Translations under genes and position numbers: made by a program | Assembly (NCBI GenBank): GCA_963662765.2 | Contig: CAXXUP010000001.1 | Location: 1 to 64,000 of the forward strand | Reading direction: 5' to 3' | DNA from: DATMXT01 sp963662765 | GTDB lineage: Bacteria; Bacillota; Clostridia; Oscillospirales; Feifaniaceae | Length of the DNA stretch: 64,000 bases | The notes under the pieces: generated by a model | The model's database searches: none | What the model saw: only the letters and a program-made list of their open reading frames with translations | Told to the model about the DNA's origin: nothing | Shown: positions 1-8,321 of the stretch, one piece after another | Layout: each line of letters opens with the position of its first letter | Numbering within the stretch: position 1 is the first letter of the stretch

Positions 1-3000
1 GCGACAGCGTCGTAATAATAGCTGCCCTTGGCGACATCAGTGAAGTTCCCGCTCGTCGTCGCTGATAGACCAAGCGCCCGGTACAGCATCAGGATAAAGT
101 CGGCGCGGGTGATGTTGGTGCCGGGGCCGTAGATCGAAGTTCCGATGCCCTTGACGACGCCTTGTCCGTACAAATAGTCTACCGCTTCCACCGCCCAATA
201 ATAGCTGGTGTTGACATCGGTAAAGTACTTCGAATTCGTTGGACCCGTCACGGTGATCTTCACGGTGCCGGTATAGGTTTCGCCGCCGGTGGAATAGCCG
301 GTGTAGCCGATGCTGACGGTGCCGGTGTAGCCATAGACCGGCACAAAGGACACATAGGAGAGGTAGGGCGACGAGCTCCTATAATAGGCCGTATTGGCAA
401 CGACGACGGCAGTATAACTGCCCTGTGCGGTGTAGTTGTAATACAGCGTACCGTAAGAGGAGGACGGCAGCGTGAACTTCACATAAGAGAGATTTTCACC
501 CGTCGCCGCTTTGCAGATGGTGTTGAAATCGGTATCTGAGAAAGTTGCCCTCAGGTTGGAGCTTGTGGTGTAAGTGATGTCGCTGGCAGATTCGTAAATT
601 ATTTTGATGGTGCCGGAATAGGAATCTCCATCGGTGTCATAGCCGGTGTAACTGATGGTCACGGTGCCGGTGTAGCCGGAGGCCGGTACAAAAGCCGCCT
701 TGTCAAGATAAGGGGTGTTGTCGTTGTCGAAGTAGAGCTTGGTGGAAGTCGTAACCGCCGTCCCCTTGCTTGAAGAGGAGGTGTAACCGTAATACAGCTT
801 TCCGTAAGAGGAGGAAGGCAGTGAGCTGATCTTAATGTAATTTAAGGTCTCGTAGCCGGCGTCGTCGCAGACGTCGTCAAAGTCGTCTCCGTCGAAGATG
901 ACGGTCTCATTCATAGAAGCGGTATAGGTGACGGTATCGACATCGGTATCTCCCACCGTAATTTTGATGGTGCCGGAGTAGGACTCCCCGTCGGTATCAT
1001 ATCCGGTGTAACTGATGGTCACCGTGCCGGTATAGCCGGAATAGGGCACGAAGGCCACTTTGTCGAGGTAGGGTGTGTCGTCGGTGTCATAGTAGAGCTT
1101 GGTGGACGTTGTCACTGCCGTCCCCTTACTCGAATCGGAAGTGTATCCGTAGTAGAGTTTACCGTAGGAAGAGGACGGCAGCGACGTGATTTTGATGTAG
1201 TTTAATGTGTCGTAATTGGCATCGTCACAGACGTCGTTAAAATCATCCCCATCGAAGATGACGGTCTCATTCTTGTCAGTCTCATAGGTGACGGCTGAAA
1301 CATCCCCCTCTTCGACAACAATCTTAATCGTACCGCTAAAGGACTCGGCGTCGGTGTCGTACCCCGTATAGTTGATGGTCACAGTGCCGGTGTAGCCGGT
1401 ATACGGCACGAAGGCCACCTTATCGAGATAGGGCGTGTCGTCGGTGTCGTAATAGAGCTTGGTGGAAGTCGTCACTGCTGTCCCTTTGCTTGAAGAGGAG
1501 GTGTAGCCGTAATACAGTTTTCCGTAGGAGGAAGACGGCAGTGTGCTGATTTTGATGTAATTGAGCGTGTCATAATTGGCGTCGTCACAGACGTCGTTGA
1601 AGTCGTCGCCGCTAAAGATGACCGTCTCGTTTTTGCCGGTTTCGTAGGTGACGGTGTCCACATCGGAGTCTTCAACCGTGATCTTGATGGTGCCGGAGTA
1701 GGACTGCCCATCGGTGTCGTACCCCGTGTATTGAATGGACACCGTACCGGTGTAGCCGGTATAAGGTACAAAGGCCACCTTGTCAAGGTAAGGGGTGCTT
1801 GTGGATTTGTAGTAGAGCTTTGTGGAGGTTGTCACCGCCGTCCCCTTGCTTGAGTCGGAGCTGTAGTTGTAGTAGAGCTTTCCGTAGGTGGATTTGGGCA
1901 GCTCAGTGATTTTTATATAGCTGAGGGTTTCGAGACCGGCATCGTCGCAGACATCGTCAAAGTTGTCCCCTTCGAAGACGACGGTCTCATTCTTGCTTGT
2001 CTCATAAGTGATCGACGCGGCGGATGTTTCCTGGACCGTAATGACGATCTTACCGGTATAGGTGATGCCGTTTACATCACAGCCGGTGTAGTCGATCGTG
2101 ACCTTGCCGGTATAGCCGGTCGTTGGAACGAAGGTGACGCTGGAGATGCTGGGGGAAGTGCTCCGATAGTACAGGTCCGTCGATTTAACAAGCGCGTCAT
2201 AGCTTGAGGCGGAAGTGTAGTTGTAATACAGCTTGCCGTAAGTGGAAGAGGGCAACGTGAATTTGACATTAGAAAGATTGACCCCGGTCGCTGCGGTGCA
2301 GACCGTATTGAAGTTGGTCGCGCTGAATGTGACTTTCGAGTTCTTGTTGACGGTGTAAGTCACATCGCCGACGTTAAAACTTACGGCGACGGAGCCGGTG
2401 CCGGAGTCCGAATAACCCGCCTCGTTGGAAATCCGCCAGTCGAAGGTGGCGGTGCCCGCCGCACTGCCGGTGAACTTCAGGTTGGAGATGGTCGAAGAGG
2501 TAAAGGTCGTGGCGCCGGTGAAGGCGGTCGAGCCGGAATACCAGGTGCCGTAGTCCGTGTTGGTCGGGGTGATTTCAATTTCGGCTAATGTCCCGTCGTT
2601 CATGTCGCATGCACTGGTGAAGTCGGCAGCCGTGAAAGTCACCGGGGTGAAGGCGGTGCCCGACTTGGAAATTGAGGACTTGACGGTCGGCACCGTCACT
2701 TTTTCGATCGAAATTCTGAGCAGCACCGAGCCGATGGGGTTTGCGGTATCGCTCCCCTCATAGGCGTTAACGGTATAGGAGACCTCGCCGGAATCGGTGG
2801 CGACAAATGAGAGGGTGCTCAGTTGATCCATGGTAATGGGGGCACCGAAGCTATAGACATCGCTGCCCAGCATGAGCCCGCCGAAGGACGGGTTGGACCC
2901 ATTAATACAGATGGACCCAATATCGCCGCCATCGTTTGCGGTATACTTGTCCTCAAAATCATCGTCTGTGAAGCTGACGGCAGCCGGCAGCAGGGCGCTT

Positions 3001-3431
3001 TTGGAAATGGAGCCGGAAAAGGTTGGCCCTTTGTAGGCTGCCGCAACGACGCTGACAAAATAGGTCGTGGTGTAGGGCGTCAGCGTGACATCGCCCTCGA
3101 GGTAATAAGTGACCAGCATTTCAACCGCACTCGAGCCCGCCGTCGCCTCGGAGCCATTCGGAAAACTGGCGATGGCGTCCGAATAGGTACTGCCCCAGTC
3201 GAGGTCGATCCCCTGAGAGAGGATAACCGACGCGGTGCCGTAAGGCGCCGTCAGTGTGACGCTGCGCTCGTCTCCGGAGAGCGTCACGGTATCGGTCTTG
3301 GTGTGCCCGATGGAGGTCAGCACCGACTCACCATTGTGATTGACGTCGTCGGCCATAGGTATCGGCAGCATACCGCAGACCAAGGCAAACAGCAGCATAA
3401 ACGCCAAACTCTTTTTTACTATATTATTCAC
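1..3431 (-). CDS. Secreted tandem-repeat surface protein with SLH anchor (3' end outside window)
   Basis: Partial gene; 1143 codons are visible. The GTG start at 3431 is chosen because a perfect AGGAGG lies 8 nt upstream, and the two nearby ATGs hit stops at once. Residues 1-28 form a signal peptide (NNIVKKS, then a hydrophobic run). Residues about 30-340 hold two divergent copies of the repeat fold. Residues about 344-1059 hold six tandem modules, with an exact 360-bp (120-residue) period for most copies; the core motifs are YGKLYY, FVPYTGYTGTV and YTGYDTDG. A first SLH domain begins near residue 1069 (YFTDVNTSYYWAVEAVDYLY, then ITRADFILMLYRALGL) and a second starts at the window edge. SLH domains bind pyruvylated cell-wall polymer, so the protein should sit on the cell surface, as an S-layer component or adhesin. 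Its binding partner is unknown. Confidence 0.9.
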   Translation of the reverse strand, partial: MNNIVKKSLAFMLLFALVCGMLPIPMADDVNHNGESVLTSIGHTKTDTVTLSGDERSVTLTAPYGTASVILSQGIDLDWGSTYSDAIASFPNGSEATAGSSAVEMLVTYYLEGDVTLTPYTTTYFVSVVAAAYKGPTFSGSISKSALLPAAVSFTDDDFEDKYTANDGGDIGSICINGSNPSFGGLMLGSDVYSFGAPITMDQLSTLSFVATDSGEVSYTVNAYEGSDTANPIGSVLLRISIEKVTVPTVKSSISKSGTAFTPVTFTAADFTSACDMNDGTLAEIEITPTNTDYGTWYSGSTAFTGATTFTSSTISNLKFTGSAAGTATFDWRISNEAGYSDSGTGSVAVSFNVGDVTYTVNKNSKVTFSATNFNTVCTAATGVNLSNVKFTLPSSTYGKLYYNYTSASSYDALVKSTDLYYRSTSPSISSVTFVPTTGYTGKVTIDYTGCDVNGITYTGKIVITVQETSAASITYETSKNETVVFEGDNFDDVCDDAGLETLSYIKITELPKSTYGKLYYNYSSDSSKGTAVTTSTKLYYKSTSTPYLDKVAFVPYTGYTGTVSIQYTGYDTDGQSYSGTIKITVEDSDVDTVTYETGKNETVIFSGDDFNDVCDDANYDTLNYIKISTLPSSSYGKLYYGYTSSSSKGTAVTTSTKLYYDTDDTPYLDKVAFVPYTGYTGTVTINYTGYDTDAESFSGTIKIVVEEGDVSAVTYETDKNETVIFDGDDFNDVCDDANYDTLNYIKITSLPSSSYGKLYYGYTSDSSKGTAVTTSTKLYYDTDDTPYLDKVAFVPYSGYTGTVTISYTGYDTDGESYSGTIKITVGDTDVDTVTYTASMNETVIFDGDDFDDVCDDAGYETLNYIKISSLPSSSYGKLYYGYTSSSSKGTAVTTSTKLYFDNDNTPYLDKAAFVPASGYTGTVTISYTGYDTDGDSYSGTIKIIYESASDITYTTSSNLRATFSDTDFNTICKAATGENLSYVKFTLPSSSYGTLYYNYTAQGSYTAVVVANTAYYRSSSPYLSYVSFVPVYGYTGTVSIGYTGYSTGGETYTGTVKITVTGPTNSKYFTDVNTSYYWAVEAVDYLYGQGVVKGIGTSIYGPGTNITRADFILMLYRALGLSATTSGNFTDVAKGSYYYDAV
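241..2400 (-). repeat. Six 360-bp tandem coding repeats (A-B-B-B-B-A)
   Basis: Equivalent bases recur at 601, 961, 1321, 1681 and 2041, so most units are exactly 360 bp; the last one (about 256-600) is 15 bp shorter. The outer two copies are one type (AATG-NLS-VKFTLPSS). The inner four are another (VCDDA, LNYIKI, KGTAVTTSTKLYY) and stay very similar at DNA level. This points to recent duplication or gene conversion within the inner block. Confidence 0.9.
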
Positions 3432-3502
3432 ATAACATTCCTCCTGAAAGTATTATGGTGTTCGCATATGATCTTCTGGATGATCTCCCCGCAAGGCTCC
3501 TG

Positions 3503-3622
3503 CCTGCGGACAGTTTTTGCAGTGCTTCGCGTATTGGATAAAGACGCATCCGCAGGGTGTATGTTCCAGCCCGGCGGCAAAAACCGGGCACCTCCGAAAA
3601 GATTATCCAACCCTTTTCCATT
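3503..3622 (-). ncRNA. Candidate structured 5' leader (H-type pseudoknot)
   Basis: Reading the minus strand, TTGGATAA (3610-3603) can pair with TTATCCAA (3541-3534). CCTGCGGA (3556-3549) can pair with TCCGCAGG (3510-3503). The strands interleave, so two perfect 8-bp stems form an H-type pseudoknot. Inside the first stem, a hairpin pairs the complements of 3584-3592 and 3556-3575 (GCCCGG with CCGGGC, closed by GGTG/CACC, with an asymmetric TGGAACATA bulge; its CACC shares one base with the second stem). The element lies between a sigma-A-like promoter and the GTG of the surface-protein gene. It does not match any riboswitch consensus I can recall. A cis-regulatory role is inferred. Confidence 0.5.
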
Positions 3623-3628
3623 ATATAG

Positions 3629-3657
3629 ATTTTACCATCATAATCCGGTTTTGTCCA
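3629..3657 (-). promoter_or_regulatory. Promoter for the surface-protein gene
   Basis: TGGACA (3657-3652), a 17-bp spacer and TAAAAT (3634-3629). A second TATAAT-like hexamer lies at 3625-3620. Transcription should begin near 3622, just ahead of the structured leader, giving a leader of about 190 nt. Confidence 0.55.
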
Positions 3658-3728
3658 TTTTATTTCTTCGCTCTGTGACAATTTCGTGTAGCATTGTCGA
3701 ATGTCCCGGACCGAGGTGCGTACGGCGC

Positions 3729-3756
3729 AAAAAAAGCCCGGCGGGGCCGAGCGGGC
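3729..3756. terminator. Possible second terminator hairpin
   Basis: GCCCG (3736-3740) and CGGGC (3752-3756) flank a GC-rich loop. Seven A residues precede it, which read as a U-tract on the minus strand. It lies behind the stronger hairpin at 3780-3798 and may back it up. Confidence 0.4.
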
Positions 3757-3779
3757 GATAAAAAAGTAATTTAGGGCAC

Positions 3780-3798
3780 AAAAAAAGCCCCTTCGGGC
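3780..3798 (-). terminator. Terminator of PHP gene
   Basis: The hairpin GCCC-cttc-GGGC (3787-3798) is followed on the minus strand by a run of seven T, directly after the stop codon of the PHP gene. Confidence 0.75.
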
Positions 3799-3813
3799 GT
3801 TTTGATTTTGCCG

Positions 3814-4581
3814 TTAAACGGCGATTTCGTTTTGTGCCGGAATGGGCTTTTTCTCCTGCATGAACTGCTCGAACGTCTCCACGCTCGCGTTGATGACAAG
3901 CTCCTGCGGAAAATCACAGGCCTCAAGAAGCTCAAGCGCATTGCTGAAATTTCCGACGTCGTAGAAGACGTGACTGTCGCTTCCGACCATGACCCTTGTA
4001 CCGATCGCCTTGCAGGCTTTGAGCATCTGCGTGGCGTTTTGCCATCCGCCTTTGCGGGATGTCAGGGGTGACAACGAGGAATTGTTGAGCTCCAGTGCCG
4101 TGCCCGTCCGCTTTGCGGCTAAGGCAATTTCCCCGTAGTTTAGTGGATACCGACTGTCGTCCGGATGCCCGATGATTTTCACATGCGGGTTTTCCATTGC
4201 GCCGATAACCGCCATTGTGTTGCGGGCAATTCCCATATCCTCTGTGACGATGTCGTGAAGACTGGCGATGATATAGTCGAGCGTGTCAATTGCCCGCTCG
4301 GGAACATCGATGGTTCCCCTGTCATCCAGAATGTTTGCCTCGGCGCCCTTGAGCAGTGTGACGCCGCCGACAGTCCCTCGAACAACTTTCAAGTTGTAAA
4401 AGTATCCCGGCTGTGTCGTTCCCCGCATACCGGGTGTGTGATCCGATACACCGTAGTACAGAAGTCCGACATCTCTCGCCTGATCGAGGTTTTCCTTTAA
4501 GGTGCTGTACGCATGTCCGCTTGCCAAGGTGTGGGTGTGTAAATCTGCGATAATTTTCGTTTTTCTTCCCTCCTTTCTCAT
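3814..4581 (-). CDS. PHP-domain phosphoesterase (YcdX-like)
   Basis: 255 aa. A PHP fold with metal-binding motifs DLHTHTLASGHA (residues 13-24), VSDHTPGM, GHPDDSRYPLNY and VGSDSHVFYDVG. These are the clustered His/Asp ligands of the trinuclear PHP phosphoesterase site. Length and motif order match the YcdX branch rather than histidinol phosphatase. The substrate is unknown, probably a small phosphorylated metabolite. The predicted ATG is followed at once by an in-frame AAAGGAGGG (about 4568-4576) resembling a Shine-Dalgarno site, so translation might start a few codons later at a non-standard codon. It is a single-gene unit with its own terminator. Confidence 0.85.
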   Translation of the reverse strand: MRKEGRKTKIIADLHTHTLASGHAYSTLKENLDQARDVGLLYYGVSDHTPGMRGTTQPGYFYNLKVVRGTVGGVTLLKGAEANILDDRGTIDVPERAIDTLDYIIASLHDIVTEDMGIARNTMAVIGAMENPHVKIIGHPDDSRYPLNYGEIALAAKRTGTALELNNSSLSPLTSRKGGWQNATQMLKACKAIGTRVMVGSDSHVFYDVGNFSNALELLEACDFPQELVINASVETFEQFMQEKKPIPAQNEIAV

Positions 4582-4842
4582 TTAGTGATTTCATCATAAC
4601 ACCGATTTGTTAATACCGATGCCTTTGTCAGGTTAATTTTCCGTAAACTTTTTTTATAGCGGCAACGGGAGCGCCATGCCGTTCCGACGCAAATCTGCCG
4701 GCATAAATTAGGGTATGGAGGCGTTTTTCATCGTTTAGTGATATAATTGCAACCACAGGTTGCGAAAAGGAACTTTGAAATTGGTGGCGGACGGCTTTTA
4801 GCCTCGATATGATAAAGGCACACCACAAAAGGAGAAAAGGAA

Positions 4843-5793
4843 ATGACGCTATCCGAAAAAATCCAGCTTTTGCGAAAGAAGTGCGGCCTATCCCAAGAGG
4901 AACTGGCCGAAAAGCTCGACGTGTCGCGGCAGTCGGTCTCAAAATGGGAACAGGGTCAGGCTTTGCCCGAGATGTCCAAACTCATTTTGCTCTCTGAGAT
5001 TTTCGGCGTTTCGCTCGACTTCCTGCTCAAAGACGTGCTCGTAGCGGACCCCGGTCAAATGGGGGGCCTTGCCTACCCGCCTGCTGTGAGGAAAAAAATC
5101 GGCGACAAGGGCACACTTTTGGCCGTGGCAGTTGTCGCCATACTTCTTGCCGCACTTCTTTTGCCCAAAGGACTTTTTGATCAGCAGCCGACCGCCCCAC
5201 AGCCCGCGGTGGCTTTCCCTGCCGACCTTGCGGCCCTGCGCGGAGAGATATTCGACTTTGCCATACAAAGCAGATTTGACTACGTCCCCTTTTTCACCGA
5301 AGAAGAGGGCGCCCCCGTCGACGCCACTGAATACCTGTTTTACGCCTTCGCAATCAACCTGGACGGCTGGGACGAAGACAAAGGTATCATGACAAAAAGC
5401 TATGTCGAAGGAGTTGCAAAAGAGCACTTTGGCGTCACGTCCCTCCTGCACAAATCCATGCGAAAGGCGTGGGATTTCGACGGGGAAAAATACATTGCCG
5501 TTCCGAGCAGCATTAAGGATCCACCAATCTGCGTCCTTGACAAATATGCGGCGTATCAGGGCGAAGAGGGTCGTATCATCTATGAGGTTACAGTCGACTA
5601 CTGCACCTATTTGGACATCGCCGTGTCCGGAGATGAGGAATTTGCGGTCATTCGGCAGTTGATTGTCTCGGGCGATACAAGAAAGTTGAACGTCATCCAG
5701 ACCGAGCTTTTCCGGTTTTATATCGACGACAAGGGCGACTTTGACGAATATGACGACGCCGTCGTCTTTCTTGAACATCGCCTCTGTGAGTAA
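4843..5793 (+). CDS. Membrane-anchored XRE-family transcriptional regulator
   Basis: 316 aa. Residues 5-60 are a clear XRE helix-turn-helix (LRKKCGLSQEELAEKLDVSR, then SVSKWEQGQALPE). One membrane span lies at about 88-112 (LLAVAVVAILLAALLL). The remaining roughly 200 residues are predicted outside the membrane and show no domain I recognise; they are rich in Asp, Glu and Tyr. The architecture suggests a one-component sensor passing an envelope signal to DNA. SD AAAGGAG lies about 8 nt before the ATG. The upstream gap (4582-4842) holds a TATAAT near 4742-4747 with a weak -35, and a small hairpin (GCAACC/GGTTGC). No obvious target gene is adjacent. Convergent with the C-S lyase. Confidence 0.85.
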   Translation: MTLSEKIQLLRKKCGLSQEELAEKLDVSRQSVSKWEQGQALPEMSKLILLSEIFGVSLDFLLKDVLVADPGQMGGLAYPPAVRKKIGDKGTLLAVAVVAILLAALLLPKGLFDQQPTAPQPAVAFPADLAALRGEIFDFAIQSRFDYVPFFTEEEGAPVDATEYLFYAFAINLDGWDEDKGIMTKSYVEGVAKEHFGVTSLLHKSMRKAWDFDGEKYIAVPSSIKDPPICVLDKYAAYQGEEGRIIYEVTVDYCTYLDIAVSGDEEFAVIRQLIVSGDTRKLNVIQTELFRFYIDDKGDFDEYDDAVVFLEHRLCE

Positions 5794-5809
5794 GCGATCC
5801 TAAAACAAA

Positions 5810-5854
5810 AAAGGCCCATGATATTGTCGGAGTCCGGCAATATCATGGGCCTTT
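5810..5854. terminator. Bidirectional terminator
   Basis: Perfect 17-bp arms (5810-5826 and 5838-5854), A-rich on one side and T-rich on the other, between convergent genes. Confidence 0.9.
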
Positions 5855-5858
5855 AAAA

Positions 5859-7040
5859 CTATCTGCGGGCTGCGACCGCCTTGTCAAGCCGTAACATGGC
5901 CTCTTCCATGGTGGCCCTCGTGCATGCCGCGTTCATGCGGGCAAAGGATGCGCAGCCCGGCCCGAACTCGTGGCCGTAAATGAGTCCCAGCTTTGCCTCT
6001 TTGACAAGAAAGTCGGGCAGGGTGTCCTTGTCGAGTCCGAGCCCCGCAAAGTCGAGCCACAAAAGATAAGTGCCCTCCGGCTTGTAGGCTTTTACTTCCG
6101 GAATGTGCGCTTTAAAATAGCCGACAGCGTAGTCGATGGTGCCCTCAATGTATGCGTTGACCTCACTCAGCCACTGCTCGCATTCAGGATCGCCGTACAG
6201 CACGTCGACGCCGATGGTGGCAAAGACATTGTCAAGGGTCGTGGCGATGGTCGAAAGCGACTTGCGGTACTGCTCCATGAGCCACTTGTTTTCGATGAGA
6301 ATCGAAGCGCTGGCAAGACCCGCCACATTGAAGGATTTGTTGGGCGACATCATGGTGGCGCAGCGCTGCGCCATTGCGGGCAGGCTGCCCATCGGATGGT
6401 GCGTCACCCCTTTGCGGACGATATCGCAGTGGACCTCGTCCGAGATGACCCACATGTCATAACGGTTGCAGATCTCGGCAAGGCGGTTTAGCTCTTCCAT
6501 GGTCCATACCCGGCCGGTCGGGTTGTGGGGCGAGCAGAAAATTAAAACCTTGGGCAGGTTTTCTTTGACCTTGGCCTCAAAGTCTTCAAAATCAATTCTG
6601 TACCCCTCTTCAGTTCGGATGAGCCCTGAGGTGACAAGCTTGCGGCCCTTGGCCTCGACAATGTCGAAAAGAGAGTCGTAGTTTGGCATTTGGATGATGC
6701 AGCTGTCGCCCTTTTCGGTCAGACTGTCGAGCAGGAAACTTAAGGCCGGAATGACGCCGGGCGGACACCAGCAGATGGCCTCCTTCGGAATGTTCCAGCC
6801 AAAGCGGTGCTGCAGCCAGCTTTGAATGATGTCGTAGTACTTAGCGTCACGCTGGGTATAGCCGAAAATGCCGTGGTCGATCCGTTTCTGGAAGGCATCG
6901 ATGAGGGGCTGCGCACAGCGAAAGTCCATATCGGCCGTCCACATCGGCAGAACATCCTCAGTCCCGTACAGTCTCATGCTGCTGTCCCATTTGTAGGAGT
7001 GTGTGCCCCGCCGTTCAATCGGTATGTCGAAGTTAACCAT
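5859..7040 (-). CDS. MalY/PatB-type cystathionine beta-lyase (C-S lyase), PLP-dependent
   Basis: 393 aa, normal family length. A fold-type-I aminotransferase with MWTADMDF (substrate-side motif of MalY/PatB enzymes), FCSPHNPTGRVW, VISDEVHCDIV (Asp binding the PLP nitrogen) and the lysine motif SPNKSFNVAGL, whose Lys should form the Schiff base with PLP. The expected reaction is beta-elimination of cystathionine or cysteine S-conjugates to pyruvate, ammonia and a thiol, in the cytoplasm. It is monocistronic, with a weak SD (GAAAGGGAG) before the ATG, and convergent with the XRE regulator. Some family members double as regulators; nothing here indicates that. Confidence 0.9.
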   Translation of the reverse strand: MVNFDIPIERRGTHSYKWDSSMRLYGTEDVLPMWTADMDFRCAQPLIDAFQKRIDHGIFGYTQRDAKYYDIIQSWLQHRFGWNIPKEAICWCPPGVIPALSFLLDSLTEKGDSCIIQMPNYDSLFDIVEAKGRKLVTSGLIRTEEGYRIDFEDFEAKVKENLPKVLIFCSPHNPTGRVWTMEELNRLAEICNRYDMWVISDEVHCDIVRKGVTHHPMGSLPAMAQRCATMMSPNKSFNVAGLASASILIENKWLMEQYRKSLSTIATTLDNVFATIGVDVLYGDPECEQWLSEVNAYIEGTIDYAVGYFKAHIPEVKAYKPEGTYLLWLDFAGLGLDKDTLPDFLVKEAKLGLIYGHEFGPGCASFARMNAACTRATMEEAMLRLDKAVAARR

Positions 7041-7081
7041 TCCGTAACGCTCCCTTTCTTTGTAAGGCGACCCGCCCGCTA

Positions 7082-7702
7082 CTATTTGCCTTTGCCTTTT
7101 TGTGCCTTCAGCTTGTCCGCTGCGGTTTTTAGTTTGAGCCGCCTTGCCTCGTAGGCTTCATCATAGGATGGCTCCCCCTCTTCGTCAGGTCCTCCGCCCT
7201 GCGGCGGGTCTGCGGCATCCGGCGCCGGAAAACATGCCCGCAAACGTGCCTCAAAGGCCGCTTGCGTCTCAGACTCCGCTACCCGTGATCTTCCGACCGA
7301 AAGATACCCAACGACTGCGACTGTCTCCTCGACCGATAAGACTTCGGTCTCGATGTCGCCGGTCACCCTAGCTTGTCCTGTCAACGTTGCCGACTCCACC
7401 GCCGACAGATTTCCGCAAAGTCTACCGGCAACAGTGGCCGCGCCGGCTGTAACGTCACCTTTTACCTCGGCGCAAGCCAATATGCGCAAGGTCCCCAAGA
7501 CCGTGATGTCCCCCTCGACGCTGCCGGTGATTTCCACCGCAGGGGCCGTGATTTTGCCGACCACATGTCCCGTGATATAGAGTTGCCCTTTACAGGTTAC
7601 ATCACCCGTCACACTGCCTGCTATGGTCATGGGCCCTTGCGAAAAGAGGCCGCCTGTAACAACGACACCCGTTGACAGGAGCCCGCCTGTCCCGCTCTCC
7701 AT
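7082..7702 (-). CDS. Bactofilin-family polymer-forming protein
   Basis: 206 aa from the ATG at 7702, chosen because GGAGG lies 7 nt upstream; an open frame reaches back to 7744. Residues about 8-125 form a right-handed beta-helix pattern with repeating GxVxGDV-type turns (GSVTGDVTCKGQLYITGHV, GSVEGDITVLG, AEVKGDVTAGAATVAGRL). This is the bactofilin (DUF583) signature. The C-terminal 70 residues are charged and lysine-rich (RRLKLKTAADKLKAQKGKGK) and may contact membrane or nucleic acid. Bactofilins assemble into filaments that position cell-wall or envelope machinery. Likely co-transcribed with the small gene upstream. Confidence 0.85.
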   Translation of the reverse strand: MESGTGGLLSTGVVVTGGLFSQGPMTIAGSVTGDVTCKGQLYITGHVVGKITAPAVEITGSVEGDITVLGTLRILACAEVKGDVTAGAATVAGRLCGNLSAVESATLTGQARVTGDIETEVLSVEETVAVVGYLSVGRSRVAESETQAAFEARLRACFPAPDAADPPQGGGPDEEGEPSYDEAYEARRLKLKTAADKLKAQKGKGK

Positions 7703-7790
7703 GCCCATCCCTCCACAGCGCAAAATTCTCCCTGAATATACCATACTTGCGCAGAAAGTTCAAGGCGTTAAGGCAGTAAGCAGCTTAGCT

Positions 7791-8114
7791 TTATCTGCGC
7801 CGTTGGGGGCGCTTTACAGGGTCGATTGCAGTCACGAATTTGATGGCGTAAAAGTCGCATATTGTATAGGCGTCGGCCGCTTCATCATAGAGCATGATAT
7901 AGCTCATTCCGACCTCATACAAAATTCCGGACCTAGTGATCACGCTGTCGGTCCCGACAAGAAACTCCACAACGACATGCCTCCCGGCGCACCGCTGCAG
8001 CGCCTCCTGCATGGAACCCTCCATCGAATGGCAGACACCCATCCGCTCACCCGGCCTTATAACCTCTGACGAGTTCTCTTTTTGCGGATCGCCTTTCTTA
8101 TCATTTGAATTCAT
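7791..8114 (-). CDS. Small Sm-like or spore-coat-like protein of unknown function
   Basis: 107 aa from the ATG at 8114, which has AAGGAGGG just upstream; the frame also opens at 8150. After about 35 polar residues comes a compact beta-rich domain (GRHVVVEFLVGTDSVITRSG, ILYEVGMSYIMLYDEA, YTICDFYAIKFVTAI). The pattern of short strands broken by GxxxxVG and a Y-x-I-x-F end resembles the small beta-barrels of GerQ-like coat proteins and Sm-like folds. That is only a visual resemblance. Same strand and 88 bp upstream of bactofilin, so the two may act together at the envelope. Confidence 0.6.
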   Translation of the reverse strand: MNSNDKKGDPQKENSSEVIRPGERMGVCHSMEGSMQEALQRCAGRHVVVEFLVGTDSVITRSGILYEVGMSYIMLYDEAADAYTICDFYAIKFVTAIDPVKRPQRRR

Positions 8115-8269
8115 GACACCCTCCTTCACTAAGCTCACGAGTAATGGCAAAAAACTGCAGGGCCCAAGCAGACCTTATGCACTTGATGCCGTATATGCGA
8201 TTTTTCAAAATGACCCCGACCATTATCAAAATATATGCTTGTTTACCTGCGATGTTTACAAACAGGTTA

Positions 8270-8298
8270 TTGAATATTTGACGTTTCGCCTATATAAT
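8270..8298 (+). promoter_or_regulatory. Promoter of pgsA-cysS-mrnC
   Basis: TTGAAT (8270-8275), a 17-bp spacer and TATAAT (8293-8298), 24 bp before the pgsA start. Confidence 0.75.
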
Positions 8299-8321
8299 TA
8301 CTCTATTAAGGAGGGATTCGG

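Noticed and set aside
3729..3798. A tRNA or small RNA gene in the GC-rich segment
   Set aside because: Explained by two terminator hairpins with A/T runs; no tRNA arms.
4939..5778. A 279-codon minus-strand open frame opposite the XRE regulator
   Set aside because: It shadows a well-supported plus-strand gene, has no SD and no recognisable domain; a GC-skew artefact of codon use.
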